Part shown: piece by piece, positions 24,994 to 33,004 of the stretch
How the letters are laid out: the number at the start of each line of letters is the position of its first letter
Position numbering within the stretch: the first letter of the stretch is position 1
Assembly (NCBI GenBank): GCA_001028025.1
Contig: LDAQ01000016.1
Location: 1-43,477 of the forward strand
DNA: 43,477 bases
Direction: 5' to 3'
Source: Faecalicatena fissicatena
Lineage (GTDB): Bacteria; Bacillota; Clostridia; Lachnospirales; Lachnospiraceae
Notes under the pieces: model-generated
The model's database searches: none
The model's input: only the letters and a program-made list of their open reading frames with translations
What the model was told of the DNA's origin: nothing
Position numbers and translations under genes: made by a program

Positions 24994-25032
24994 TTTAGGA
25001 CGCAGTAAAGTTAACCTTTACTGCGTCCCAAA
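24994..25032. repeat. 39-bp palindrome, copy 2 (diverged)
   Basis: TTTAGGACGCAGTAAAG pairs with CTTTACTGCGTCCCAAA (one G-U if transcribed) around TTAAC. Relative to copy 1 at 19919-19957 one T-A pair in the stem has become C-G, so pairing is preserved. It lies between the PTS operon promoter and the Asn/Ser-rich gene. Confidence 0.8.
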
Positions 25033-25092
25033 TCTTTGTCATTCCTGTACCAAAATGAGTTTTGCCCTATATTCGGCAAAAAAGAGCTCTAT

Positions 25093-25314
25093 TTAGTAGT
25101 TGATGCTCTCATTGCTAGAATTCATATTCTTGTTGTTGTGGCAGTTCTTGCTGCTGTTAGATGTTGAGTTGCTTGTAGAATTCTTGTTAGAGTTTTTGTT
25201 CTTACTCTGTTCATCTGCATAAGATGAATATGAGTTGTTGTTAGTGTTTTTTGAAGAATTGTTCGAGTTGTTTGAGTTATTTGAGTTGTTTGAGTTACTG
25301 TAATTCTTTGACAT
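25093..25314 (-). CDS. Asn/Ser-rich low-complexity small protein
   Basis: A 73-residue protein of which roughly two thirds is Asn or Ser, with Lys making most of the rest and a single Cys. It has no hydrophobic segment and no signal peptide. The N-terminal half has repeated Asn-Ser-Asn triplets (residues 7-18). An AGGAGG sits eight bases upstream of the ATG, so the frame is very likely translated. I do not recognise a family. The composition recalls the Asn/Gln/Ser-rich small spore proteins of Bacilli, but no homologous motif is visible. The 3' end abuts palindrome copy 2. Confidence 0.6.
   Translation of the reverse strand: MSKNYSNSNNSNNSNNSNNSSKNTNNNSYSSYADEQSKNKNSNKNSTSNSTSNSSKNCHNNKNMNSSNESINY
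25261..25296. repeat. 9-bp in-frame tandem repeat in the Asn/Ser-rich gene
   Basis: Four adjacent 9-bp units of type (G/A)TTTGAGTT on the plus strand (one with C for T) encode Asn-Ser-Asn steps. Slippage by whole units would change protein length without breaking the frame. Confidence 0.8.
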
Positions 25315-25430
25315 GAGTATTCCTCCTGAGAAAATTTATTTGGTACACACATATTGTTCCTGTGAAACTGCTTTTTTATTCATATTTTACAAAATCCATG
25401 GATTCTTTTTATTTAATATTTTTTTTATTT

Positions 25431-25460
25431 TTGCTTGCTTTTTCCAGTTTTGTATATTAT
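25431..25460 (+). promoter_or_regulatory. Possible promoter of the candidate small RNA
   Basis: TTGCTT (25431-25436) with TATATT 16 bp downstream or TATTAT (25455-25460) 18 bp downstream. No ORF follows; the next feature is the hairpin/terminator pair. Confidence 0.4.
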
Positions 25461-25465
25461 ACTTA

Positions 25466-25555
25466 TCCTTGTAGAAAGGTTACTTTCTACAACCCCTTAT
25501 TAATTATTTATACTCCCCTCAAAAGACCGATGGCTCCCCCATCGGTCTTTTACTT
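25466..25555 (+). ncRNA. Candidate trans-acting small RNA with C-rich loops
   Basis: After a promoter-like sequence, the plus strand has a hairpin TTGTAGAAAG/CTTTCTACAA (25469-25492), a single-stranded stretch containing ACTCCCCTC (about 25512-25520), and a strong intrinsic terminator whose loop also reads CTCCC. No start codon with a ribosome site is present. C-rich unpaired motifs of this kind are used by RsaE/RoxS-type Firmicute small RNAs to pair with Shine-Dalgarno sequences. The transcript itself is inferred. Confidence 0.45.
25521..25551 (+). terminator. Intrinsic terminator (bidirectional)
   Basis: AAAAGACCGATGG pairs perfectly with CCATCGGTCTTTT around CTCCC: a 13-bp stem with flanking A/T runs that works on either strand. 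Confidence 0.9.
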
Positions 25556-25723
25556 TTCCAGGCAAATTTTGTGAACAGGTTTGGACAGAGTGTTTAAGGG
25601 TGGCAGTGGATCATACTACTCAATTATCAGCCATCTGCCTTTCCTTCTGTTCAATCCCTTTCCCGTAATATAACGTTACACCAATCCAATCCTCATCCGC
25701 TTCCCCCCGCTTAGGCCCCACCC

Positions 25724-26034
25724 GGTGAGTTTATGGTACCGGTTTGATGAGTCCAGCCTCTGGCTGCGGTAACATAGGAGTGGCTGGAAGCGTCTTATGG
25801 CTGTTAGCTGGAGTTGAGTAAAATAGAAGAAAAGCCAGGGTAATTTTTGTGATTCCGAATCACAAAAATTCCTGACCCCAGCGCGAGAAGCCATCAGGGC
25901 TTCTCGTGATGTGGCCAGGTTACCCTGGTTTTTCTTCTATTTTGCTCTACTCCAGCTTACAGTCCATAACCCGTTTCCAGCCACTCCTATGTTACCGCAG
26001 CCAGAGGCGCCCCCATACCACCCATAACCTCACC
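25724..26034. repeat. 311-bp imperfect long inverted repeat with nested hairpins
   Basis: Core arms 25756-25843 and 25920-26008 are about 85% complementary over 88 bp, and weaker outer arms (GGTGAG-TTATGG type, 25724-25736 and 26022-26034) extend the pairing over the HAAS stop codon. Between the arms lie a perfect 14-bp-arm palindrome (AATTTTTGTGATTC, centre C, 25842-25870) and a GC-rich hairpin CGAGAAGCC/GGCTTCTCG (25884-25906) closed by CCTG/CAGG. It may be a MITE-like element, a giant terminator, or a structured RNA. No transposase or coding capacity is seen; nothing recognisable lies in 25556-25723. Confidence 0.85.
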
Positions 26035-26503
26035 CCCGCCGTCCACTTATAAGGCGAATAACAATCATAATGACGATAATAGGCACAACAATCGGTGCCA
26101 GCAAACTTACGATCCCTGTGATGATTGAAAATATAATCACGATTACCATAATTACTGCCAGGACTGCCAGCAGTTTTTTCCACCACGTATCAAATCCAAA
26201 TCCGTGCATCTTTTGCCCTCCGCTCTCCTGCTGTGTACTTCTTCCGCTCTCAAAGTCCGTGTATGTGCTTCCGCCGGCCTCATATACTGTGGACCTGTCT
26301 GTCCCGTCCTGGGCATCTATAACTGTTCTGGCCAGTATCCATGGATCTCCAAGCATACGAAGCACTTCTTCTTCGCTTTTGCCCTTTCTCACTTCGTCCG
26401 ATATATACTGATTATAATAATCTACATTCTCCTGTACAACACTGCCGCTCAGATCATTGTCCAGCGCCTGGCGCAGCTGCTGAAGGAATTCTATCCGTGT
26501 CAT
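26030..26503 (-). CDS. HAAS/DUF1700-family membrane protein
   Basis: A 157-residue protein. Residues 1-65 form the HAAS-type helical domain (MTRIEFLQQLRQAL, VVQENVDYYNQYISDEVRKG, EEEVLRMLGDPWILA). A Ser/Gly/Thr-rich linker (about 70-105) leads to a Trp-containing juxtamembrane segment (FDTWWKKLL) and one long or two closely spaced hydrophobic segments before RLISGRRG. HAAS proteins are usually encoded beside a PadR-type regulator; none is present here. GGAG is 10 bases before the ATG. The stop codon lies inside the outer arm of the long inverted repeat. Confidence 0.8.
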   Translation of the reverse strand: MTRIEFLQQLRQALDNDLSGSVVQENVDYYNQYISDEVRKGKSEEEVLRMLGDPWILARTVIDAQDGTDRSTVYEAGGSTYTDFESGRSTQQESGGQKMHGFGFDTWWKKLLAVLAVIMVIVIIFSIITGIVSLLAPIVVPIIVIMIVIRLISGRRG

Positions 26504-26989
26504 TTTAGTCTTTCTCCTCCTACTTAAACGTGGCAGATATCCATACTCTAAAGTCAAATCCCCTGCAGCCTCTGCATGGTATTTGGTTTACGCTCCGCTA
26601 CGGTCCGTGCTAAACTTGCGTCACTGGCGCACAGCACCTCACGGCAGCCGCCAGAGTCAATCAAGCATGACTTTCGCTCGTTGCTCATGGGAATAAAATG
26701 CCCCAAGACCATAAAACATATGCCTTTCACTTAGAATACCACAATCCCCTTTTCTTTCCAAGTACAAGGTCCTTAAAATTTTCTTATAAATCTCTAAGAG
26801 AATTCTATATTCCTATATAACGCTTCATCCTCTTAAGACTTTAAAAACCCACCTGTCAGAAACACTCCGTGCCTCTTTATTCACAAAAATGGAAGCCAGT
26901 GTTCATTATTCTGGCTTCCATTTTAATTTATGGCAGTTATTTCCTGATTTCGTACCCATACCAGTCATCCCACAAGTCCATACAATATC
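26504..26989. other. Gene-poor interval with GC-rich patch
   Basis: About 490 bp with no convincing gene. Bases 26574-26695 are more GC-rich than the flanks, and the minus strand has an uninterrupted 44-codon frame from ATG 26688 to TGA at 26554 (begins MSNERKSCLIDSGGCREVLC), but it lacks a ribosome binding site. The rest is AT-rich apart from the PepD terminator at 26886-26924. Confidence 0.4.
26886..26924. terminator. Strong terminator after pepD
   Basis: AAAATGGAAGCCAG pairs perfectly with CTGGCTTCCATTTT (14 bp) around an 11-nt loop, with A/T runs on both sides. Confidence 0.85.
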
Positions 26990-28417
26990 CTATGCCAATT
27001 CCTTCAGCAGTTCAGTGAGATAGAGCCACATATGCGAGATGGATTCTTTTGATACCTTTTCTTTTGTGGAATGCACGTCGTACAGGTTCGGGCCTGTTGA
27101 TATAATATCCATGCCCGGCTTTTTATTATCCCAGTACCCGCATTCGAGGCCGGCATGGATCGCAGCCACCTCTGCTTTTTTATCAAACAGTTTTTCATAC
27201 AGTTCGATCGCCTTTTCGCGGAGCGGTGATTCCTTTCTGAACTGCCATCCCGGATAATCACTTTCAAATATGCAGGTATCACAGTACTCATCCGCTATAA
27301 TCTGTATTTTGTCTCTCAGCATATATTTCTGTGACTCTACGGAGCTTCGCAGGGACATCAGCAAAGTAAGTTTTCCTTCCTCCAGTGTGAGTGATCCCAT
27401 ATTCATAGAAGTCTCGATCAGACCTTTGATCGCGAAGGAATATCCTGCCACCCCGTAAGGCAGAAGCATCAGGCTGTTTACAACCTCTTTCTGATATTTT
27501 TCTGTATAAACAACCGCGCCTTCTGAAGCCTCTCCAACTTCCATCATAAAGGAAACAGAGTCTGTGTACTGCAGCTCCGCCTGAAATGTTCTTTCTGCTT
27601 CCTGTATTTTCGCTATAACCATATCCAGATCTTCCGGCTTAATATAAAGGCATACACTGCCAGTATTGGCGATAGCATTGGCTTTCCCTGGAGCATCCAG
27701 CCCGCTCATCCGCACAGGCATGTCCCTGAGGCAGTATAAAAGCCTTCCCAGCAGCACAATGGAATTTCCCAGCCCCATTCCGATATTGATGCCCGAATGG
27801 CCGCCTGAGAGGCCCTGGAAGGTTACTTTGAGAGGCACTCTTGCATCCTCCAGCTTTTCTGTCTCCACATCCCATATCATGCGGCATCTCAGTCCGCCCG
27901 CACAGCTGGTATAGAATATCCCTTCCTCCTCAGAATCCAGATTAATAAATCTGGTCCCTTTCAGACAGGAAATATCAATGACGTCAGCACCGATCAGTCC
28001 GACTTCTTCTTTGACAGTAAACACGACTTCCAGGTCAGGATGGGCTATATCATCACTGTCGAGCAGAGCCAGGCAGTATGCGATTGCAATGCCATTATCA
28101 GATCCAAGGGAAGTTCCGTCTGCATAAAAATATTCATCGTCTTCCTTCACTTCAATCCCATTCTCGTACACGTGACCACTGCCATTTTCTTTCACATATA
28201 CCATATCCAGATGCCCCTGCAGAATTACAGGCTCACCGGCATCAGGTACAGTGGCGGGTTTTCTGATGATGATATTATAATAAGAATCCTGCGTTACCTC
28301 CAGTCCTCTTTCCCTTGCAAAGTCTGCGATATAGTCACTGATTGCCTTCTCATCCCCGGATGCTCTTGGTATAGAGCAGACCTTCTTAAAATACGATACT
28401 ACTTTTTCTACGTCCAT
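26990..28417 (-). CDS. pepD: Aminoacyl-histidine dipeptidase PepD (M20 family)
   Basis: A 475-residue cytosolic M20C zinc dipeptidase that cleaves Xaa-His and other dipeptides. The metal and catalytic residues are visible: VILQGHLDMVYVKE (His ligand and catalytic Asp) near residue 73, SLGSDNGIAIAY (bridging Asp), VFTVKEEVGLIGA (catalytic Glu and ligand Glu), FINLDSEEEG, and a late HAGLECGYW (His ligand region). LSGGHSGINIGMGLGNS is the dimerisation/lid landmark. An ATG three codons upstream (28426) is also possible; the chosen one has AAAGGA nine bases before it. Confidence 0.93.
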   Translation of the reverse strand: MDVEKVVSYFKKVCSIPRASGDEKAISDYIADFARERGLEVTQDSYYNIIIRKPATVPDAGEPVILQGHLDMVYVKENGSGHVYENGIEVKEDDEYFYADGTSLGSDNGIAIAYCLALLDSDDIAHPDLEVVFTVKEEVGLIGADVIDISCLKGTRFINLDSEEEGIFYTSCAGGLRCRMIWDVETEKLEDARVPLKVTFQGLSGGHSGINIGMGLGNSIVLLGRLLYCLRDMPVRMSGLDAPGKANAIANTGSVCLYIKPEDLDMVIAKIQEAERTFQAELQYTDSVSFMMEVGEASEGAVVYTEKYQKEVVNSLMLLPYGVAGYSFAIKGLIETSMNMGSLTLEEGKLTLLMSLRSSVESQKYMLRDKIQIIADEYCDTCIFESDYPGWQFRKESPLREKAIELYEKLFDKKAEVAAIHAGLECGYWDNKKPGMDIISTGPNLYDVHSTKEKVSKESISHMWLYLTELLKELA

Positions 28418-28587
28418 TCGCTGCATTCCTTTCCTTTTCCCGTTTTATATATCAATAGAATTTCGCTTCCGAAACTCGCGCCTGCGGCGGTCCCATGACG
28501 ACATCTACAGCTTACGCCCCAGTGCGCATCCCGCCGGGAGGCCTTTTTTATTTCACAGGATGCATTTTCCTGTAAATATAAAGAAGA

Positions 28588-28613
28588 ACACCCTGGCACA
28601 AGCCTGAGGGTGT
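28588..28613 (-). terminator. Terminator after the M29-like gene pair
   Basis: On the minus strand ACACCC and GGGTGT pair, with GGC/GCC inside around a four-base loop, followed by a T-rich run (TTCTTCTTTATATTT). Confidence 0.7.
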
Positions 28614-28641
28614 CCCCATTTACTTCAGACCTGTTTTACTT

Positions 28642-29706
28642 TTAGTAACCTGCTACTCCCATTCTTTTGCAGATTTCAGCAAGCTCAGGATCTACATATT
28701 TGCCGTTTTCTTCAATTGCAACTCCATCCAGTATAATAGATGGTTTGGAAACAACACCGTCTGTGTGGGATGCTGCTGTCCAATAGCTTCCGCGTATCAT
28801 CTTGCCCTGGCTTCCGATACCGAATTCCATGCATCCAAAGATTCTCTCATCCTCAACGATGCGTCCTGTTGCCTTTGATACTCCAGGATTGAAGCCCAGT
28901 GAATAATGTGCCAGACGGAACATATTCGGATCATCAAATGAGTGCAGCCATGAACTTAAACGCTCTGCATCTTTGCCGCCTTCAATCTTTGTCACGATTC
29001 CGTTTTCCAGTGTCAGCTCCACATTGCCTGACAGAATTCCCATATCTGTCGGCGGGAAGATTGCTGCGTCAAAGACAAGTTTTCCATTGATTGTCTCTTC
29101 AATCGGGCACCAGCTGATCTGTCCGCACATCATAAACGGATATCCCTTGAATGTAGCAAGCTGTCCGGAGTGCCGTACCTTTCTGCCTTCGTTCCTTGCG
29201 GTAAGATAAGTGCCGTTTTCATCTTTGATGATGATCTCATTGCCGGCTTCCATCTTCGCCTTGAGTGCTTCCCCAAGTTCAACAACACGTGCAACATCTA
29301 CCTTGCCGATACAGTTAACAATCATTGTAACATCCATACCTGTCAGGTTGATATAGCGGCATCCGAAGTCAATTGCCTTTCTCCAGGATTCACAGAGCAT
29401 GATGGAAGAGTAAGATAATTCAATCCATACATCTGCCACTGCTACTGCATTTCCAAGGGGAGCAATCGGCTCTGCATATGCATTTTCATTCGTTGGAACG
29501 TAAACAAGCACCGGGTTTGCCCCTACAATATATGCAGCGTTCATAATTGCATCCAGCACTCTCTTATCTGTAGAAGTATCCCCTGTCACAACCACGTTCT
29601 CGCCAGGTTCAACCAGCATAACTTCTTTTACCAGCTTATAAGCAGCTTTACTCACTTCATAAGATAAATAATCCGGCGCCATTTCGATTCCTATTGGATA
29701 TTCCAT
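28642..29706 (-). CDS. M29 aminopeptidase/NicX-like metalloenzyme, paralogue 1
   Basis: A 354-residue protein with the two-part layout of M29 (AmpS/aminopeptidase T) and NicX proteins: an N-terminal domain (VEPGENVVVTGDTSTDKRVL; GANPVLVYVPT) and a C-terminal metal domain. Candidate ligands are Glu in VEDERIFGCMEFGIGSQ, His in RLAHYSLGFNPG and the His/Asp pair in ASHTDGVV. It is closely similar throughout to the upstream neighbour (about 60% by eye) and lies 36 bp from it. AGGAGG precedes the ATG. M29 enzymes are metallo-aminopeptidases; NicX is an Fe dioxygenase, which is improbable in an anaerobe. The link to an NCS1 permease and a nitrilase points to a small-molecule substrate. Confidence 0.8.
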   Translation of the reverse strand: MEYPIGIEMAPDYLSYEVSKAAYKLVKEVMLVEPGENVVVTGDTSTDKRVLDAIMNAAYIVGANPVLVYVPTNENAYAEPIAPLGNAVAVADVWIELSYSSIMLCESWRKAIDFGCRYINLTGMDVTMIVNCIGKVDVARVVELGEALKAKMEAGNEIIIKDENGTYLTARNEGRKVRHSGQLATFKGYPFMMCGQISWCPIEETINGKLVFDAAIFPPTDMGILSGNVELTLENGIVTKIEGGKDAERLSSWLHSFDDPNMFRLAHYSLGFNPGVSKATGRIVEDERIFGCMEFGIGSQGKMIRGSYWTAASHTDGVVSKPSIILDGVAIEENGKYVDPELAEICKRMGVAGY

Positions 29707-29742
29707 AAATTCGTCCTCCTTTTAATTGAATACACTTAGTTT

Positions 29743-30810
29743 CTATTCATAATCTGCAACGCCAAGCTTTTTGCAGTATGATATGCATGTTTCTTCTTTG
29801 TATACACCGTTCTCTTCCAGAACTTCCCCGTCCAGAATGATTGTCGGTTTGGATACAACTCCGTCTGTGTGTGATGATGCATCCCAGAATGCGCCCATCA
29901 GACTTGCTCCCTGGCTGCCGATGCCCATTTCGATGCATCCGAAGATTCTCTCATCCTCCACGATTCTTCCTGTGGCCTTGCGTACACCCGGATTAAATCC
30001 GATGGAATAATGTGCAAGGCGGTACATATTCGGGTCATTAAATGATGCCAGCCATTTCTTAAAGACCTCGGCCTGGGCTCCGCCTGTAATCTCTGTCACC
30101 CTGCCTTCCTTAAATTCAATTCTCACAGGATCTTTCAGAAGACCGATCTCGCTCGGCGGAAACAGCGCTGCATCGAACACCAGCGTACCCTCTATTGTCT
30201 CTTCTACCGGGCACCAGCTTACCTGTCCGCCCAGCATGACCGGATAGCCCTTCTTTGTTGCAAGCTGTCCGGAGTGTTTTACTTTTCTCCCCTGGTTATA
30301 TGCCTTCAGGTTCGTTCCGTTTGCATCGCGTACTATAATTTCATTGGAAGCCTGCACCTTCTGGGTCAGGTACTCGCCGAACTCAACCAGTACATCGTAT
30401 TTTACCCGGCCAACTGTGTTGACCAGCATAATCGTGTCCATACCGCAGAGGCAGGTATATCTTGCACCATTGGCAATGGCCTTCTGGAAGCACGGTGAAT
30501 GCATTACGCAGTAGTAAGCAAACTCAATCCATACGTCAGCCACTGCCACTGCATTGGCGATCGGCAGGAACGGTTCTTCAAACGCTTTGCCTGTTGTAGG
30601 GTATTTTATCATAACCGGATTTGCTCCGATTGTGTACGCTGCGCCCATAACGGCATCCACTACTCTCATGTCTGTCGATGTATCTGCGGTAATCACCACT
30701 GATTCTCCCGGTTTCACGAGCATTACATCTTTTACAAGCTTCATCGCCGCTCTCTGCACCTCATAAGACTGGTACGAATCTGTCATTTCTACGCCGATTG
30801 GATATTCCAT
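29743..30810 (-). CDS. M29 aminopeptidase/NicX-like metalloenzyme, paralogue 2
   Basis: A 355-residue paralogue of the preceding entry with all the candidate metal ligands conserved (VEDERIFGCIEMGIGSQ, RLAHYSIGFNPG, SSHTDGVV) and the same start, MEYPIGVEM. The two copies differ mainly in the mid-region that should line the active site (KAYNQGRKVKHSG against LTARNEGRKVRHSG, and FPPSEIGLLKDP against FPPTDMGILSGN). Either a hetero-oligomer or two related specificities would explain the retention of both. The ATG at 30810 has AAGGAG eight bases upstream; an in-frame GTG three codons earlier falls in that site. It follows the permease gene by 30 bp. Confidence 0.8.
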   Translation of the reverse strand: MEYPIGVEMTDSYQSYEVQRAAMKLVKDVMLVKPGESVVITADTSTDMRVVDAVMGAAYTIGANPVMIKYPTTGKAFEEPFLPIANAVAVADVWIEFAYYCVMHSPCFQKAIANGARYTCLCGMDTIMLVNTVGRVKYDVLVEFGEYLTQKVQASNEIIVRDANGTNLKAYNQGRKVKHSGQLATKKGYPVMLGGQVSWCPVEETIEGTLVFDAALFPPSEIGLLKDPVRIEFKEGRVTEITGGAQAEVFKKWLASFNDPNMYRLAHYSIGFNPGVRKATGRIVEDERIFGCIEMGIGSQGASLMGAFWDASSHTDGVVSKPTIILDGEVLEENGVYKEETCISYCKKLGVADYE

Positions 30811-30840
30811 TTTTATCACTCCTTCTTTTAAATTGATCTC

Positions 30841-32151
30841 TTATTCAAACATCCCCTCCGTAAATTTATCCGGAGCTGATTTTGATTTAATTTTCATAGC
30901 CACATAGTATACGATACCGGTAATCAGAAGAGACTGAAGCGGCGGGATACCGATCTTCACTACGTAAGTCGTTACATAGCCGACTGCAGTTCCGATAACC
31001 ATAGCTAATGTTGCCATAAAGTTCCATCCAAGTTTGTCCACCCATTTTTCTTTTCTTGCAAAGAAATCCACAAACATAACTCCCGCAATTGCCGGATACA
31101 GCAGAGCTGCCAGGCTCAACAGATCCTGGAAATGTTCCAGAATCCCCCACAGGGAGAGGATAATAGACAATACAGTACCAACCAGTGTTACAGTCGCTCT
31201 TCCTTTGTTGGATGTTACATTCATAATATTTGAGAAGGAAAGCCCCATTGTATAGTTATTCACCAGCTGGCTGGTCCATGACGCAAGCCAGAGTACGATG
31301 AATCCCCATACCGGGAATCCCAGGTTCTGCATAACCGCCACGATATCTGCCGTTCCGTTTCCTGCTGCCATGATAGCGCCGATAAATACAAGAGGGATAC
31401 CGATTGCGATAATTCCCAGAGGAATCAGGATGTTATCTTTCCACTTCGGTTTTGCATATCTGGTATAGTCGGCTGCGATTACAAACTGTGAAACATTCAT
31501 ACCCAGCAGCATTGTCACTCCTGCGGCAAATGAGATATTTCCGCTTCCCTGATAGCTCATAATGTTGGACCATCCCACATTTTTCAGTGCCAGATAGATA
31601 CCAGCTATGCATAAGAGCAATCCGCAGGGAACTGCAAGGTAATCTGTCCATTTCATGGAAGAATATCCGATAATAGACGGAATTGCAAATAAGAATCCAA
31701 CGATTATCGTAACAATCGCCCATGCCAATCTGTTTGCTGTATAGTCAATCCCCAGAATAACGCAGAGGGCATTACCCGTAACAGATGTCTGGATTGCCCA
31801 CCAGCCCATGCTGATAACCCCGATTACAAGGGCTATGATGAATTTCGCCTGCTTATCACCAAATCCCTGACGTGCGATAACAGAAGAAGACAGCCCTGTT
31901 TTGGCTCCTATGTATCCGCTTAATGTATTGCCGCCCCATGTCAGTATCAAAAACGTAAACAGTACAACCGGAACCATCCCTTTGATTCCAAATGCTCCGA
32001 TCAGCGTTGCCCCAATCATAAGGATTGGTACACAGAACTCAAGTCCGCCGAATATAACCGCGGGTGTAACCCAGTTCTGCCGCTGATCCAGCGGCACCGG
32101 TGTCATCGGCTCATCCACTATTACTGCCTTTTCTTCTTTTTTCTTGCCCAT
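30841..32151 (-). CDS. NCS1-family permease (cytosine/purine/hydantoin/allantoin type)
   Basis: A 436-residue transporter with about 12 hydrophobic segments, of the nucleobase-cation-symport-1 family. A Pro-rich N-terminus (VDEPMTPVPLDQRQNW) leads to LMIGATLIGAFG, the GAKTGLSSSVIARQGFG loop, and SMGWWAIQTSVTGNAL, which in this family lies by the substrate and sodium sites. The motif VIAADYTRYAKPKWKDN is typical of NCS1 transporters. Substrates of known members are cytosine, uracil, purines, allantoin and hydantoins, so the operon probably handles a small N-heterocycle or amide. The ATG at 32151 has GGAGG ten bases upstream; the nine-codon longer frame is rejected. Confidence 0.88.
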   Translation of the reverse strand: MGKKKEEKAVIVDEPMTPVPLDQRQNWVTPAVIFGGLEFCVPILMIGATLIGAFGIKGMVPVVLFTFLILTWGGNTLSGYIGAKTGLSSSVIARQGFGDKQAKFIIALVIGVISMGWWAIQTSVTGNALCVILGIDYTANRLAWAIVTIIVGFLFAIPSIIGYSSMKWTDYLAVPCGLLLCIAGIYLALKNVGWSNIMSYQGSGNISFAAGVTMLLGMNVSQFVIAADYTRYAKPKWKDNILIPLGIIAIGIPLVFIGAIMAAGNGTADIVAVMQNLGFPVWGFIVLWLASWTSQLVNNYTMGLSFSNIMNVTSNKGRATVTLVGTVLSIILSLWGILEHFQDLLSLAALLYPAIAGVMFVDFFARKEKWVDKLGWNFMATLAMVIGTAVGYVTTYVVKIGIPPLQSLLITGIVYYVAMKIKSKSAPDKFTEGMFE

Positions 32152-32181
32152 ATTCTCGTATCCTCCTATGTCCCTCATTCT

Positions 32182-32946
32182 TTATATATTATTGTAAAGC
32201 TCGTACCTCTTCATATTCCTCCACGGAATACCTTTCTTTGCTTCCTCAAGTTTTTCTTTTTCCAAGACGACTCTTGCATAAGCGTCATCTGCAGTCCAAA
32301 GCCTCATCAGCGTGCTCCCGTCCGGGTTGGACACCGTTGAATTGCCGCAATACTGTGCGTCGCCCGATGCCCGGTTCAAAGCAACCGTATATACCTGATT
32401 CTCTGCTGCCCTCATTTTGCTGCATGTGGTAAATAAATCTTCCCATCCTGCCCCCCATGCACTTGGATATATCATGACATCTGCATTTTTCTTCTGTGCC
32501 AGCGGTGTGGAAACTTCCGGGAAACCATAGTCTGCACATATCAGCATGCCGATATTCCAGCCTCTGAAAGGCACCGTAACAAGCTCGTCCCCCTTTTCAA
32601 AAAAGTCATTCTCAGTGTCCCAGAGATGGATCTTGCGGTATTCTCCCTGCAGTTCTCCTTTTTCATCCCAGAGACAGGCTGTATCATAATGTTTTTCTCC
32701 CTCCGGTATGTGAATCCCTGCTAATATTGCAATTTCATATTCAGCAGCCAGCTCTGAGAAAAATGCCGCCTCCCTGTCAGATAATGCGGCACTTTCGAAA
32801 TCATATCCGCTGATGCACAATTCCGGAAAGCAGAGCAGATCAATATCATCAGCTGCATGGCTTTCCACAGCTTTTTTGATCTTTCTGCAGTTATCTTCTA
32901 CTTTTCCCTCCAGAACTGACATCTGTACAATACCCAGTTTCAGCAC
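32182..32946 (-). CDS. Nitrilase-superfamily carbon-nitrogen hydrolase
   Basis: A 254-residue amidohydrolase. The Glu-Lys-Cys triad is visible: Glu in LLCFPELCISGYDF, Lys in GEYRKIHLWDTE, Cys in IGMLICADYGFPEV. The start is probably the GTG at 32946, with AAAGGA about nine bases upstream; an ATG seven codons earlier (32967) is possible. Enzymes of this class hydrolyse omega-amides, carbamoyl amino acids or nitriles. It is first in the operon, divergent from the LysR gene, and followed by the NCS1 permease at 30 bp. With a hydantoin/pyrimidine-type permease, an N-carbamoyl or amide intermediate is a reasonable substrate, but this is inferred. Confidence 0.87.
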   Translation of the reverse strand: MLKLGIVQMSVLEGKVEDNCRKIKKAVESHAADDIDLLCFPELCISGYDFESAALSDREAAFFSELAAEYEIAILAGIHIPEGEKHYDTACLWDEKGELQGEYRKIHLWDTENDFFEKGDELVTVPFRGWNIGMLICADYGFPEVSTPLAQKKNADVMIYPSAWGAGWEDLFTTCSKMRAAENQVYTVALNRASGDAQYCGNSTVSNPDGSTLMRLWTADDAYARVVLEKEKLEEAKKGIPWRNMKRYELYNNI

Positions 32947-33004
32947 TTTCCCACATCCTTTCTCCATCTTTTTTTATATTTTTTTGCGATGGCTTTCATT
33001 TGTC

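Noticed and set aside
25261..25296. CRISPR-like repeat array
   Set aside because: The units are only 9 bp, adjacent without spacers, and in-frame coding repeats.
28642..30810. 2,5-dihydroxypyridine 5,6-dioxygenase (NicX) as the function
   Set aside because: The fold and ligands fit, but oxygen-dependent ring cleavage is unlikely in an apparently anaerobic organism and no nicotinate genes are present.
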